Assembly (NCBI GenBank): GCA_013288985.1
Contig: JABDAT010000011.1
Coordinates: 1 to 42,220, forward strand
Direction: 5' to 3'
Length of the DNA: 42,220 bases
Source: Alphaproteobacteria bacterium
GTDB taxonomy: Bacteria > Pseudomonadota > Alphaproteobacteria > Rickettsiales > JABCZZ01
Shown one piece after another: positions 17,665 through 26,585 of the stretch. The translations under genes were made by a program, and so were the position numbers. Position 1 is the first letter of the stretch. Every line of letters starts with the position of its first letter. The notes under the pieces were generated by a model that saw nothing but the letters and a program-made list of their open reading frames with translations, was not told the origin of the DNA and did not search any database.

Positions 17665-18867
17665 CTAGCTACCCTCAAAAACACGCGTGTTCTTAGGGCG
17701 TACAAACACCACATCATTTTTCTGGATTGCCAGCATATCAATTACATCCTTGGGTACTTCTGCAGTGAGCACATTGCCGTTGCGCCGCTCCATTTCCACT
17801 TTAACAAGTGGTCCGGCAGGATTGATGTGAATTACCTGAGCGCGGATATATTCATGCTCGTCCGGGCTTTTCGCCACGAATAATTCATGAGGACGTGCAA
17901 ATAACTTAACCGGCTTGTCATAGTTAGGCCGCGCGGCCTTTTTCTTTTGTATAGGCAGTATAGAAGTATCACCCGGTAAAACACCCGGCAGCACCTTGCG
18001 CAGCAGATGGGTGATTTCAGGGTAACGGCTCATCCAGCCGCCGGGGCGTGGCAGTGGCACTGTTTGTGAAGCGGGTTCATCTTCTTTCACATCATATTCC
18101 AGCAGATGGGTATTGCCTTCTTCATCCTTCCAGCCTTCAAATACATTATAATTGCCAAGGAAATCATAGACGAAGCTATTGGCAGGCTGGTGATAAACTT
18201 CACCGGGCGTGCCCATCTGTTCAATTTTGCCGTTGCTCATCACAATCACGCGATCAGCTACTTCCATCGCTTCTTCCTGATCGTGGGTGACGAAAATACT
18301 GGTGACATGGATTTCGTCATGCAGACGGCGCATCCAGCGGCGAAGCTCTTTGCGCACTTTGGAATCAAGCGCGCCGAAAGGCTCATCCAGTAGCAGGAGC
18401 TTGGGTTCGACCGCCAGTGCGCGGGCAAGTGCCACGCGCTGACGCTGCCCGCCGGAGAGATGCGAAGGATAGCGATCATGGAATTTATCAAGATGCACAA
18501 GCGTAAGCAACTGCATCACCTTGCGCCGTATTTCCTTTTCTTCCAACCGTTCATTCTTCGGCCGCACGCGCAAGCCGAATGCGACGTTTTCAAACACCGT
18601 CATATGTTTGAATAATGCGTAATGCTGGAACACAAACCCGACGCGGCGCTCGCCCGCTTTCTGTGACAACGCCTCGCGCCCGTCGAGAAGCACGGTGCCG
18701 GAATCCGCCATTTCCATGCCGGCGATAATACGCAGCAAGGTTGTCTTGCCAGAACCTGATGGTCCCAAGAGCGCAATCAGCTCGCCTGACTTTACCTCAA
18801 GACTTACATTATCAAGCACATTGGTGTCGCCATAATGCTTGATGATATTGCGGACCTGGATGCTCAT
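17665..18867 (-). CDS. cysA: Sulfate/thiosulfate ABC transporter ATPase CysA
   Basis: A 400-residue ABC ATPase with Walker A GPSGSGKT (residues 35-42), signature LSGGQRQR (137-144) and Walker B LLLLDEP (157-163). A C-terminal TOBE-like regulatory region ([12 protein letters not shown]) follows. It powers sulfate/thiosulfate uptake through the CysT-CysW channel encoded just upstream. It is longer than the usual 330-360 residues because of an extra segment of about 60 residues (about 245-305) before the TOBE part. The start at 18867 is two bases after the cysW stop, which suggests coupled translation. Assignment to sulfate rather than another anion rests on the adjoining permease pair. Confidence 0.93.
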   Translation of the reverse strand: MSIQVRNIIKHYGDTNVLDNVSLEVKSGELIALLGPSGSGKTTLLRIIAGMEMADSGTVLLDGREALSQKAGERRVGFVFQHYALFKHMTVFENVAFGLRVRPKNERLEEKEIRRKVMQLLTLVHLDKFHDRYPSHLSGGQRQRVALARALAVEPKLLLLDEPFGALDSKVRKELRRWMRRLHDEIHVTSIFVTHDQEEAMEVADRVIVMSNGKIEQMGTPGEVYHQPANSFVYDFLGNYNVFEGWKDEEGNTHLLEYDVKEDEPASQTVPLPRPGGWMSRYPEITHLLRKVLPGVLPGDTSILPIQKKKAARPNYDKPVKLFARPHELFVAKSPDEHEYIRAQVIHINPAGPLVKVEMERRNGNVLTAEVPKDVIDMLAIQKNDVVFVRPKNTRVFEGS

Positions 18868-18869
18868 GA

Positions 18870-19706
18870 TTAATGCAGCGCTTTCACTTCGTACGGGAAA
18901 TAATATTCAATAATGCTCTTGATGAGCAGTGTACATAACGCAAGCAGTGTTAAAATGGAAGCGACAGCAAACGCGGCAGCGAAGTTATATTCGTTATAGA
19001 GTATCTCTACATGAAGCGGAATAGTGTTGGTAAGGCCACTGATATGGCCAGAAACAACAGAGACGGCGCCGAATTCACCCATAGCGCGAGCATTGCATAA
19101 TAGTACGCCGTAAAATAATCCCCATTTAATATTGGGTAAGGTGACATGCCAGAAGGTCTGCCAGCCGCTGGCACCCAGCATGATGGCGGCTTCTTCCGAT
19201 TCAGTGCCCTGTTCTTCCATCAATGGAATAAGCTCGCGGGCGATAAATGGAAAGGTAACGAAGATAGTGGCAATGACAAGGCCAGGCACGGCAAAGATAA
19301 TTTGTATGTCGTGGCGATCAAGCCATTCGCCGAGCATACTATTTGTGCCAAATAATAGCACATAGATAAGACCGGAAATAACCGGCGAAACAGAGAAGGG
19401 CAGCTCAATGAAAGTAATAAGCAGGCGCTTGCCGGCAAATTCAAATTTGGTAATTGCCCAACTCGCTGCAAGCCCGAACACCATATTGCAGGGCACGGCA
19501 ATGGCCGCCACCAACAATGTGAGTTTAATGGCCGAGCGTGCATTTTCGCTCATGATGGCATTTGTATAGGCCTGGAAGCCTTTACTAAGCGCTTCAGCAA
19601 AAACAATGGCCAGCGGCAGGCCTACGAATATGGCAATAAATAATACAGCCACCACGCTTAGCAATACGCGCACCTGCAGCGATTCAGTGATGAGGGATGC
19701 TTTCAT
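18870..19706 (-). CDS. cysW: Sulfate/thiosulfate ABC transporter permease CysW
   Basis: A 278-residue inner-membrane permease with about six hydrophobic helices. The binding-protein-dependent permease (EAA) loop is seen as [21 protein letters not shown], with shared CysT/CysW features such as [17 protein letters not shown] and [16 protein letters not shown]. It forms the channel together with CysT. It overlaps cysT by four bases and is followed after two bases by cysA, so the three form one operon. Confidence 0.92.
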   Translation of the reverse strand: MKASLITESLQVRVLLSVVAVLFIAIFVGLPLAIVFAEALSKGFQAYTNAIMSENARSAIKLTLLVAAIAVPCNMVFGLAASWAITKFEFAGKRLLITFIELPFSVSPVISGLIYVLLFGTNSMLGEWLDRHDIQIIFAVPGLVIATIFVTFPFIARELIPLMEEQGTESEEAAIMLGASGWQTFWHVTLPNIKWGLFYGVLLCNARAMGEFGAVSVVSGHISGLTNTIPLHVEILYNEYNFAAAFAVASILTLLALCTLLIKSIIEYYFPYEVKALH

Positions 19707-20566
19707 GATTTCATCCTCCCGTTGCCCCAGCGTTGCAGTAGATTGATTATAAGAAGTAATATAAATGACGCCAGCAGCATGGTAAGCGCAATAGCAGTTG
19801 CACCGGCATAATCATATTGTTCTAGTTTTGTGATGATGACGAGCGGCACGATTTCAGACACCATGGGCACATTGCCTGCGATGAATATGACGGAACCGTA
19901 TTCGCCCAGGCCCCTGGCAAACGCCATGGCGAATCCTGTAAGCAATGCAGGGCAGATATAAGGAAAAATGATTCTGGAAAAAGTCTGCCAGCGGCTGGCA
20001 CCTAATCCTGCCGCAGCTTCTTCGAGTTCCGCATCCATATCCTGCAGCAGGGGTTCGACGGTCCGCACGACAAACGGCAGGCCAACAAATATAAGCGCTA
20101 TGGTAATGCCTGCCGGATTAAAGGCGAGGCGAATACCCAATGGTGCCAGCAACTCGCCAATCCACCCATGCGGCGAATAGAGTGTTGAAAGCGCAATACC
20201 GGCAACGGCGGTAGGAAGTGCAAACGGTAAATCAATCATAGCATCGAACAATTTTTTCATTGGTAGTTTGTAGCGCACGAGCACCCAGGCGATGATAAGT
20301 CCAAAGAAGACATTGACCAGCGCCGCAATAAACGAAATGCCGAAACTTATTTTATAGGCGGACATTACGCGCGGCGCAGTCACCGTGCTTACAAATGTGT
20401 GCCAGGGCATAGTGGCGGTTTTAATAAACAGACCTGAAAGCGGTATTATCACGATAAGCGTGAGGTATAGCAGCGTGAATCCTAGCGCGAATCCGAAGCC
20501 CGGAATGACGCTCGGCTGTTTAAGTTTAAAAGAGTTTTTCATGCGCGCATCATTCATGGAGTTCAT
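19703..20566 (-). CDS. cysT: Sulfate/thiosulfate ABC transporter permease CysT (CysU)
   Basis: A 287-residue permease with six hydrophobic helices, the EAA loop EEAAAGLGASRWQTFSRIIFP and the CysT-type FARGLGEYGSVIFIAGN. It is the first gene of cysT-cysW-cysA. No gene for the periplasmic sulfate-binding protein lies next to it in this window; such a gene often heads the operon elsewhere, so the binding protein must be encoded at another place. The start may be the ATG at 20566 or one of two in-frame ATGs within the next eight codons; none has a strong ribosome site. Confidence 0.92.
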   Translation of the reverse strand: MNSMNDARMKNSFKLKQPSVIPGFGFALGFTLLYLTLIVIIPLSGLFIKTATMPWHTFVSTVTAPRVMSAYKISFGISFIAALVNVFFGLIIAWVLVRYKLPMKKLFDAMIDLPFALPTAVAGIALSTLYSPHGWIGELLAPLGIRLAFNPAGITIALIFVGLPFVVRTVEPLLQDMDAELEEAAAGLGASRWQTFSRIIFPYICPALLTGFAMAFARGLGEYGSVIFIAGNVPMVSEIVPLVIITKLEQYDYAGATAIALTMLLASFILLLIINLLQRWGNGRMKS

Positions 20567-20655
20567 CAGTACAGCAACGTTTTTTTGTCACGCATCGTTA
20601 AAAACATGTAAAAAATGCATTTAAAGCTAAAAAAATCATTAAATAATAGGAGAAA

Positions 20656-20697
20656 ATGCTTTATTATCCCGTCTGTTTCCTGTATGGACACTTTTAG
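20656..20697 (+). CDS. Possible leader ORF 1 (13 codons) in the speF-like leader
   Basis: ATG at 20656 follows AGGAG with a short three-base spacer. The frame encodes MLYYPVCFLYGHF and stops at TAG 20695-20697. It overlaps leader ORF 2 in another frame by 14 bases. It may be chance, but it has the best ribosome site in the leader. Confidence 0.3.
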   Translation: MLYYPVCFLYGHF

Positions 20698-20745
20698 TTT
20701 CAGTCGGAACTTTGGTTCGCCGGAAACGCCCTTTTAACAACTGAT
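20660..20745 (+). promoter_or_regulatory. speF-type leader RNA upstream of ornithine decarboxylase
   Basis: The segment from CCCGTCTGTTTCCTGTATGG through GGAACTTTGGTTCGCCGG to AACGCCCTTTTAACAACTGA closely resembles, from memory, the conserved alphaproteobacterial speF motif. That motif is a cis-regulatory RNA found in front of ornithine decarboxylase genes, and the gene following here at 20823 is exactly such a gene. GTTTCC near 20675 can pair with GGAAAC near 20722, and CGGAAC/GTT-CG-CCG forms an inner hairpin. It probably controls the downstream gene in response to a polyamine-related signal; the ligand is not established. A weak promoter candidate, TTGTCA-N18-TAAAAA, lies at 20585-20614. 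Confidence 0.72.
20684..20737 (+). CDS. Possible leader ORF 2 (17 codons) in the speF-like leader
   Basis: ATG at 20684 opens a frame encoding MDTFSFSRNFGSPETPF and ends at TAA 20735-20737. It covers almost the whole conserved core of the leader, so conservation of that core might in part be coding. There is no good ribosome site of its own; ORF 1 overlaps its start and could feed ribosomes to it. Confidence 0.35.
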   Translation: MDTFSFSRNFGSPETPF

Positions 20746-20822
20746 GAGTTTTATATGTTTATTTTCTTCCGCTGCAAGATCCCATAGCAACTTCACCATT
20801 GATAAAAGGAATTCCATAAGAG

Positions 20823-22067
20823 ATGAACAAAATACCCCACGCAAAACCTGCACGCGTTAATCGCAACCAACAATTTCTACTATTAAATAATCCGCTTCCG
20901 CTGAAGCCGTCCGCGCTCCCGAAATTTGCGTCCGCACAGGACCTGGTTGAGCGCATGAAACCTTCCGAGCCTGTACATTGTTTGCGCCCCCATGCCATAA
21001 AAACTGCGACCAAGTTTTTTGTGTCTGCGTTTCCCGGCCAGGTGATGTATGCGGTGAAAACCAATCCCGAACCTTACGTATTAAAAACGATCTTCAAAGC
21101 GGGTGTGCGCCATTTCGACGTGGCATCACTTGCAGAAATTGAACTGGTTGCGCGCGAATGCCCCAAGGCGATGATGCATTACATGCATCCGGTCAAGAGC
21201 CGCGAATCGATCCTGCATGCCTATCATAAATTCGGCATTCGCAGCTTTTCGCTCGATTCGCTCGATGAATTGAAAAAAATTCAGGAGATGACTCAGCACG
21301 CCAAAGACCTCACTCTCTATATACGTCTTTCCATTCCCAACGATCATGCTGCCTACAGCCTGCAGGGCAAATTCGGCGTGCAGGGAGAAGAAGCAGTAAC
21401 CTTGCTGCGCGCGGCGCGTGACGTAGCAAGCAAGCTTGGCGTGTGTTTCCATGTCGGTTCACAATGCATGGATCCCGCGGACTACCGCGTTGCCATGGCA
21501 AAGACCCGCGCGTTGATTGACGATGCAGGCGTTGCTGTTGAGTCTGTGGATGTTGGCGGCGGCTTCCCCTCTATCTATCCCGATCTGGCTCCGCCTTCTT
21601 TGCAAGGCTATATGGATACGATCCGTGCTGCACTGGATGAAAATGGATTTGCCGGTGGAATGGATGTGTTCTGTGAACCAGGCAGGGCGCTTGTGGCTGA
21701 AAACGGCTCTGTCGTGGTAAAGGTGGAACTGCGTAAAGGCAATGCGCTCTATATTAATGACGGCGTGTACGGCAGCCTGTTTGATGCCGGCTATCCAGGG
21801 TTTGTATACCCCACGCGCGCCATACGTCCATTGGAGAGCTTCAGCGGTGAGTTGGAATCGTTCAAGCTTTTTGGCCCAACCTGCGATTCGCTTGATGCAA
21901 TGAAGGGGCCTTTCATGCTGCCGGCGGATATTGCCGAAGGCGATTGGATTGAAATCGGCGGATTAGGCGCATATGGCCAGACCATGCGCACAAAGTTCAA
22001 TGGATTCTTCTCCGATAAGCAGGCCGAGGTCGCCGATGCGCCGATGCTGAGTTTGTTTGGGTTATAA
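20823..22067 (+). CDS. Ornithine/lysine decarboxylase, PLP fold type III
   Basis: A 414-residue alanine-racemase-fold decarboxylase. The PLP lysine is K79 in YAVKTNP. HVGSQC follows the barrel His, and VDVGGGFPS and CEPGRALVAENGS bind the phosphate. FGPTCDSLDAM carries the catalytic Cys contributed across the dimer. These features fit the ornithine decarboxylase branch, which makes putrescine (or cadaverine from lysine) as the first step of polyamine synthesis. The speF-type leader upstream supports ornithine as substrate. The deoxyhypusine-synthase-like gene follows after a palindromic repeat. The ATG at 20823 is preceded by AAGGAATTCC at a rather long distance and by AAGAG very close. Confidence 0.9.
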   Translation: MNKIPHAKPARVNRNQQFLLLNNPLPLKPSALPKFASAQDLVERMKPSEPVHCLRPHAIKTATKFFVSAFPGQVMYAVKTNPEPYVLKTIFKAGVRHFDVASLAEIELVARECPKAMMHYMHPVKSRESILHAYHKFGIRSFSLDSLDELKKIQEMTQHAKDLTLYIRLSIPNDHAAYSLQGKFGVQGEEAVTLLRAARDVASKLGVCFHVGSQCMDPADYRVAMAKTRALIDDAGVAVESVDVGGGFPSIYPDLAPPSLQGYMDTIRAALDENGFAGGMDVFCEPGRALVAENGSVVVKVELRKGNALYINDGVYGSLFDAGYPGFVYPTRAIRPLESFSGELESFKLFGPTCDSLDAMKGPFMLPADIAEGDWIEIGGLGAYGQTMRTKFNGFFSDKQAEVADAPMLSLFGL

Positions 22068-22080
22068 CTATCACGTATCT

Positions 22081-22132
22081 GTCATCCCCGCGAAGGCGGG
22101 GATCTTAAGATTCCCGTCTGCACGGGAATGAC
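22081..22132. repeat. GTCAT...ATGAC double-hairpin repeat
   Basis: GTCAT is followed by CCCCGC-GAAG-GCGGGG, a short linker, ATTCCCGT-CTGC-ACGGGAAT and GAC. The element therefore has two hairpins and is closed by inverted GTCAT/ATGAC ends. The same plan is seen at 26513-26577 and half of it at 16267. It fills the spacer between the decarboxylase and the DHS-like gene. Confidence 0.85.
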
Positions 22133-22196
22133 AAGAGTTTTTTTGAGAAATGACAAAGCATATAAAAAATTAAAACGTAAATAAGAGGACGGAAAT

Positions 22197-23246
22197 ATGA
22201 AGGCGGCAACCAAGAAATCACCAAAGAAAACCCTGAAGCAGGAATTGCTTTCGCAAGTTGTAGAGCATATCGACATCACTTCATTTGATGCGCGCCCGAT
22301 TATTAATTCCATGGATAAGATGTCGTTTACCTCGCGTGACCTTGCCAAAGCAACGGCCATTTTTAACCGTATGCTCGCAGATAAAGATTGCAGCGTTATC
22401 CTGACGATTGCCGGTTCCACTTCAGCTGGCGGCTGCATGCAGCTTTATTCTGATTTAGTGAAATACAACATGGTGGATGCGATTGTTGCGACTGGTGCCG
22501 CCATTGTCGATATGGATTTCTTTGAAGCGCTGGGATTCAAGCATTACCAGGGCACCCCGTTCATTGACGATAAATTGCTGCGCGATACCTATATCGATCG
22601 CATTTACGATACTTATATTGATGAAGAAGATTTGCAGAACTGCGACGGCACAATTGCCAAGATTGCAGACAGCCTGCCTGCTAAACCCTATTCCTCACGC
22701 GAGTTCATCCGCGAGATGGGCCGCTATCTTACCAAAAATGCCAAGAAAAAAGGCTCGCTGGTGCAGACGGCTTATGAGCATGATGTTCCGATTTTCTGCC
22801 CGGCATTTACCGATTCTTCCGCAGGATTCGGGCTTGTGCTGCATCAGGAAAAGAATCCCAAGAAGCATATTACGCTCGATTCCATCCGTGATTTCCGAGA
22901 ACTCACCGAGATTAAACTCAAAAGCAAAACCTCTGGCTTGCTTATGATTGGCGGCGGCGTGCCTAAGAATTTTGCGCAGGATACGGTGGTATGCGCTGAA
23001 ATTTTAGGTAAAGAAGTCGATATGCATAAATACGCGGTGCAGATTACCGTAGCCGACGTGCGCGACGGAGCCTGCAGTTCTTCGACGCTGAAAGAAGCCT
23101 GCTCATGGGGCAAGGTGGACACCGCCTTTGAACAGATGGTGTATGCGGAGGCGACCTCGGTATTGCCGCTGCTGGCCTCGGATGCTTATCACCGCGGGCA
23201 TTGGAAAAAACGTAAGGCACGTGCATTCTCAAAGTTGTTTAAGTAA
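22197..23246 (+). CDS. Deoxyhypusine synthase-like protein (polyamine aminobutyltransferase)
   Basis: A 349-residue member of the deoxyhypusine synthase superfamily. It has TIAGSTSAGG (NAD contact), SSREFIREMGRYL, DSSAGFGLVL, and the region around the reactive lysine, LMIGGGVPKNFAQDTVV (K257). It ends with VADVRDGACSSSTLKEACSWGK, matching the substrate loop of DHS. Bacteria lack eIF5A, so a protein-modifying role is unlikely. Joined to the decarboxylase gene, it most likely moves an aminobutyl group onto a free diamine to make homospermidine or spermidine. That reaction is inference. The Lys-rich N-terminus (about 15 residues) is extra. GAGGACGG precedes the ATG. Confidence 0.88.
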   Translation: MKAATKKSPKKTLKQELLSQVVEHIDITSFDARPIINSMDKMSFTSRDLAKATAIFNRMLADKDCSVILTIAGSTSAGGCMQLYSDLVKYNMVDAIVATGAAIVDMDFFEALGFKHYQGTPFIDDKLLRDTYIDRIYDTYIDEEDLQNCDGTIAKIADSLPAKPYSSREFIREMGRYLTKNAKKKGSLVQTAYEHDVPIFCPAFTDSSAGFGLVLHQEKNPKKHITLDSIRDFRELTEIKLKSKTSGLLMIGGGVPKNFAQDTVVCAEILGKEVDMHKYAVQITVADVRDGACSSSTLKEACSWGKVDTAFEQMVYAEATSVLPLLASDAYHRGHWKKRKARAFSKLFK

Positions 23247-23292
23247 AGTTTATTGCCGTTATAAACGGTCAGTCATTTATAGGAGAAGAAGT

Positions 23293-23658
23293 ATGTTTTA
23301 TAAAACACATATCAGAGCTCTTATCAGCCTTGTTTTACTTGCCGATGTTACAGCCTGCAGTTTCAGTGCGCCGGAGACGCTGGAAAATCCTTCTGATAAG
23401 GAATTCCGCGCCAGCATGATGAAAATGAACCGGGATATGAAAATGTCTCCCACGGGTGACACGGATATGGATTTTGCCATGATGATGATTCCCCATCACC
23501 AGGGCGCTGTGGATATGGCCCGGGTCGAGCTTGAATACGGCACAGACCCTGAGCTTCGCAAGTTGGCCAGAAATATCATCGCGGCGCAGAAGCGCGAAAT
23601 TGCCTTGATGAAGAAATGGGAAGCACAGCGCATGCAGGATACTTCAAAAGGGCAGTAA
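23293..23658 (+). CDS. DUF305 family lipoprotein
   Basis: A 121-residue protein that starts with a signal peptide ending in a lipobox (VTAC, lipidated Cys near residue 22). It is followed by a DUF305 four-helix-type domain with FAMMMIPHHQGAVDMARVEL and a Met-rich stretch (MMKMNRDMKM). Relatives are periplasmic and some bind copper through Met/His, so a role in metal or stress tolerance is possible but unproven. The start at 23293 follows GGAGAAG at proper distance; the frame extends upstream into the previous gene but without support. It lies 46 bases after the DHS-like gene. Confidence 0.85.
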   Translation: MFYKTHIRALISLVLLADVTACSFSAPETLENPSDKEFRASMMKMNRDMKMSPTGDTDMDFAMMMIPHHQGAVDMARVELEYGTDPELRKLARNIIAAQKREIALMKKWEAQRMQDTSKGQ

Positions 23659-23991
23659 TTATTTCCAGAGGATAGAAATATAGGCTATCAGTAGTAATCC
23701 TAAAATTTGCTGAATCACTTCGAGAATTACTATGGTGCGGGCGATATATCCCCATCCAAGCCATTTTGTATTAAATGCACACCGCCATATTGAAACAAGA
23801 GACCAAACTAAATAAGTTAGTAGTACCGTCAGCAATACTGGAGCAATTCCAAATTTAGACAAAGACGTATCGGGAAAATGTATAGCTGATTGTGAACAGA
23901 TGACGAATAAAGAATTGGGAATCACCCCATAAATCCAAAACACGACCCAGAGTTTTTCATCTCCGCACCAAGCTCGTTTAATCCGGTCCAC
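23659..23991 (-). CDS. Small inner-membrane protein, unknown
   Basis: A 110-residue protein with three or four hydrophobic segments. It begins MDRIKRAWCGDEKLWVVFWI, a start often seen in small uncharacterised membrane proteins (xxAWxGEEKLWxVFW). The start is GTG at 23991, directly after the asd stop codon, so translation is probably coupled to asd. AGG lies about 12 bases upstream. It is the last gene of the leu-asd operon and is convergent with the DUF305 gene, with adjoining stop codons. The function is unknown. Confidence 0.7.
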   Translation of the reverse strand: MDRIKRAWCGDEKLWVVFWIYGVIPNSLFVICSQSAIHFPDTSLSKFGIAPVLLTVLLTYLVWSLVSIWRCAFNTKWLGWGYIARTIVILEVIQQILGLLLIAYISILWK

Positions 23992-25026
23992 TTACGCTAC
24001 CTGCATGGGCTGCAAATTATAGTTGGCAATCAGTTCCTCGGCAATCTGCACTGCGTTAAGCGCGGCGCCTTTGCGAAGATTGTCGGAAACCACCCAAAGG
24101 TTGAGCCCGTTTTCCACCGTCTTATCTTCGCGGATGCGCGACACAAAAACGGCGTCTTCCCCTGCAGCTTCCGCAGGGCTTTGATAGCCATTTTCATGGG
24201 GGTTATCAATAACGACAACGCCTGGGGCTTCATCAAGAATTTCACGTGCTTCTTCAGCAGAGAGCGGACGTTCAAATTCAATGTTAATGGATTCGGAGTG
24301 GCCGACAAACACCGGCACACGCACGCAGGTGGCGGTAACTTCAATATTGGGATCGAGGATTTTTTTGGTTTCCTGCACCATTTTCCATTCTTCCTTGGTG
24401 CTGCCGTCTTCCATGAATACGTCAATATGCGGAATTACATTGAACGCAATGCGCTTGGTAAATTTCTTGGGCGTTTTATGCTCATGGACAAATAAATCCT
24501 TGGTCTGGGAAAATAATTCATCCATACCTTCTTTACCGGCGCCGGAAACCGATTGGTAGGTTGAAACCACGATGCGTTTAATGGTCGCTGCGTCATGCAA
24601 TGGTTTAAGCGCTACCACCATTTGTATAGTAGAGCAGTTGGGGTTGGCGATGATATTACGTTTGCGGAAACCATCAAGCACTTCAGGATTTACTTCAGGC
24701 ACCACAAGCGGGATGTCTTTATCCATGCGGAAATAAGAAGTGTTATCGATTACGACGCAGCCTTGCTCAGCTGCGCGCGGCGCATGAATTTTAGAAACGG
24801 ATGCGCCAGGCGAAAAGAGCGCGATATCCGTGCCGGCAAAATCATAGTCATCGAGAATTTTGCATTTAAGAATTTTAGTGTCACCAAAGCTGATTTCCTT
24901 GCCACGTGATTTGTCGGATGCCAAGGCAACCAATTCACGTATGGGAAATTTCCGTTCCGCAAGGATGTTGATGATTTCGCGGCCTACATTACCCGTAGCG
25001 CCGACCACTGCGACTTTATATGCCAT
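23992..25026 (-). CDS. asd: Aspartate-semialdehyde dehydrogenase
   Basis: A 344-residue enzyme with the NADP-binding start VAVVGATGNVGREIINIL, the active-site Cys in NPNCSTIQM, and SVSGAGKEGMDEL and FNVIPHIDVF as found in this family. It reduces aspartyl phosphate to the semialdehyde, the branch point to lysine, diaminopimelate, threonine and methionine. A GGAAA ribosome site precedes the ATG at 25026, 21 bases after leuB. Placement at the end of the leucine genes is a common alphaproteobacterial arrangement. Confidence 0.97.
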   Translation of the reverse strand: MAYKVAVVGATGNVGREIINILAERKFPIRELVALASDKSRGKEISFGDTKILKCKILDDYDFAGTDIALFSPGASVSKIHAPRAAEQGCVVIDNTSYFRMDKDIPLVVPEVNPEVLDGFRKRNIIANPNCSTIQMVVALKPLHDAATIKRIVVSTYQSVSGAGKEGMDELFSQTKDLFVHEHKTPKKFTKRIAFNVIPHIDVFMEDGSTKEEWKMVQETKKILDPNIEVTATCVRVPVFVGHSESINIEFERPLSAEEAREILDEAPGVVVIDNPHENGYQSPAEAAGEDAVFVSRIREDKTVENGLNLWVVSDNLRKGAALNAVQIAEELIANYNLQPMQVA

Positions 25027-25047
25027 AAGACTATTTCCAATTAATAA

Positions 25048-26175
25048 TTAAGCTGCTTTTTCGCTCTCTTTTGCAACGGTTGCAAGCGCTTTTAGCACCG
25101 CATCACCCATGCCGGAAGTGGATACCTTGGTGGCGCCGTCCTGCATGATGTCGGCAGTGCGCAGGCCTTGGGCGAGCACGGCGGTCACAGCCTTTTCCAA
25201 TAAATCAGCGTCTTTGCCCAAATCAAACGAATAACGCAGCATCATGGCAAAGCTCAAAAGAGTGGCTATGGGATTGGCGATGCCTTTGCCGGCAATATCG
25301 GGCGCGCTGCCGTGAACAGGTTCGTAAAGGGCAGGCGTTTTTCCGTTTTTATCTTTGGCGCCGAGCGATGCTGAGGGCAACATACCGAGCGAGCCGGTGA
25401 GCATGGCGGCGCAATCAGAGAGAATATCGCCGAAGATATTGCCGGTTACCATCACGTCAAACTGCTTAGGATTGCGCACCAGCTGCATGGCAGCGTTATC
25501 AACATACATATGTGAAAGCGCGATGCTCTTATATTCGCTGTTGCGGATTTTCTGCACTTCCTCGCGCCACATTTCCGTGCATTCAAGCACATTGGCCTTA
25601 TCAACCGAGCAGACTTTTTTGTTGCGTTTTTCAGCGAGCTCAAATGCCACGCGCGCGATACGGTGCACTTCAGGGCTGGTGTACACCATGGTGTTGACGC
25701 CTTTGCGCGTGCCGTCTGGCAGCGTTTCCACCCCGCGTGGGGTGCCGAAATAAACGTCGCCGGTGAGTTCGCGCACGATGACGATATCAAGCCCGGCAAT
25801 GACGTCACGCTTGAGCGTTGAGGCATCGGCCAGCGCATCAAAACAGATGGCAGGGCGGATATTGGCGAATAATCCCAGTTCTTTACGCAAGCCCAAAAGC
25901 CCGCGTTCGGGGCGCGCAGCATATTCAAGCGATTCCCATTTAGGACCGCCGACTGCGCCCAGCAAAAGTGCATCGGCTTTATGTGCGGCATCGAGCGTTT
26001 CTTTGGGTAGGGGATTGCCGGTTTTGTCATAAGCAATGCCGCCAACATACGCGGTGCTGGTAGTAAAATGCGTGCCGCGATGCTGATTAAACCAGGCAAT
26101 AATTTTTTCCGCTTCTGCGACTACTTCCGGGCCGATGCCGTCACCGGGGAGGAGGAGAATATGTTTATGGGTCAT
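25048..26175 (-). CDS. leuB: 3-isopropylmalate dehydrogenase
   Basis: A 375-residue member of the beta-decarboxylating dehydrogenase family. It has [15 protein letters not shown] at the start, [27 protein letters not shown] and [17 protein letters not shown] for NAD binding. It converts 3-isopropylmalate to 2-ketoisocaproate in leucine synthesis. Its ATG is one base after the stop of the YciI-like gene, with AAGG nine bases upstream, so translation is coupled. The Ala/Lys tail is short. No anomaly seen. Confidence 0.97.
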   Translation of the reverse strand: MTHKHILLLPGDGIGPEVVAEAEKIIAWFNQHRGTHFTTSTAYVGGIAYDKTGNPLPKETLDAAHKADALLLGAVGGPKWESLEYAARPERGLLGLRKELGLFANIRPAICFDALADASTLKRDVIAGLDIVIVRELTGDVYFGTPRGVETLPDGTRKGVNTMVYTSPEVHRIARVAFELAEKRNKKVCSVDKANVLECTEMWREEVQKIRNSEYKSIALSHMYVDNAAMQLVRNPKQFDVMVTGNIFGDILSDCAAMLTGSLGMLPSASLGAKDKNGKTPALYEPVHGSAPDIAGKGIANPIATLLSFAMMLRYSFDLGKDADLLEKAVTAVLAQGLRTADIMQDGATKVSTSGMGDAVLKALATVAKESEKAA

Positions 26176-26176
26176 G

Positions 26177-26494
26177 TTACGCTGCCTTCTTGATTAAGTC
26201 TTGAAACGAGGGGCCGAGCTGGCCGTTTAGGACGGTGATGTCATCCCAGACTTTGCCTATTACATAAGCCTCACCCTTAAGCCACTCGTCAAATTCTGCA
26301 CGTGAGGGGAAATTAGCAACAATGACAGAGCCAATCATTTTGCCAGCATCATCGGTAATTGCCACGCCGCAAATTACATTACCCTTAGCACGCCATGTGT
26401 TTATATACTCGATATGCGCGGCACGGGATTTCAGGCGGCGATCATAAGCGCCTTCGTCTTTAGCATCGTAAGCAATGAGGATGAATTGTTTCAT
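26177..26494 (-). CDS. YciI (YCII-related) family protein
   Basis: A 105-residue ferredoxin-like alpha/beta protein. It reads [19 protein letters not shown] at the start, the conserved His in [29 protein letters not shown] and DPYV-like [10 protein letters not shown]. This fits the YCII domain family, whose His-Asp pair suggests an unknown enzyme activity. It is inserted between leuD and leuB in the same operon, separated from leuB by one base. A link to leucine synthesis is not known. The palindromic repeat at 26513-26577 lies just upstream. Confidence 0.88.
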   Translation of the reverse strand: MKQFILIAYDAKDEGAYDRRLKSRAAHIEYINTWRAKGNVICGVAITDDAGKMIGSVIVANFPSRAEFDEWLKGEAYVIGKVWDDITVLNGQLGPSFQDLIKKAA

Positions 26495-26512
26495 ACATAC
26501 TTTCTTTTTAGT

Positions 26513-26577
26513 GTCATTCCAGCGGAAGCTGGAATCTCTTTATTACGGGCAGAGATCCCTGCTTTCGCAGGGATGAC
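26513..26577. repeat. GTCAT...ATGAC double-hairpin repeat in the leu operon
   Basis: GTCATTCCAGC-GGAA-GCTGGAAT forms the first hairpin and ATCCCTGC-TTTC-GCAGGGAT the second, ending in GAC. This copy lies between leuD and the YciI gene and would be in the operon mRNA, where it could slow decay or reduce read-through. Confidence 0.85.
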
Positions 26578-26585
26578 AAATAAGG

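Noticed and set aside
23128-23292. N-terminal extension of the DUF305 protein
   Set aside because: The upstream part overlaps the DHS-like gene and is Arg/Cys-rich; the start at 23293 has its own ribosome site and signal peptide.
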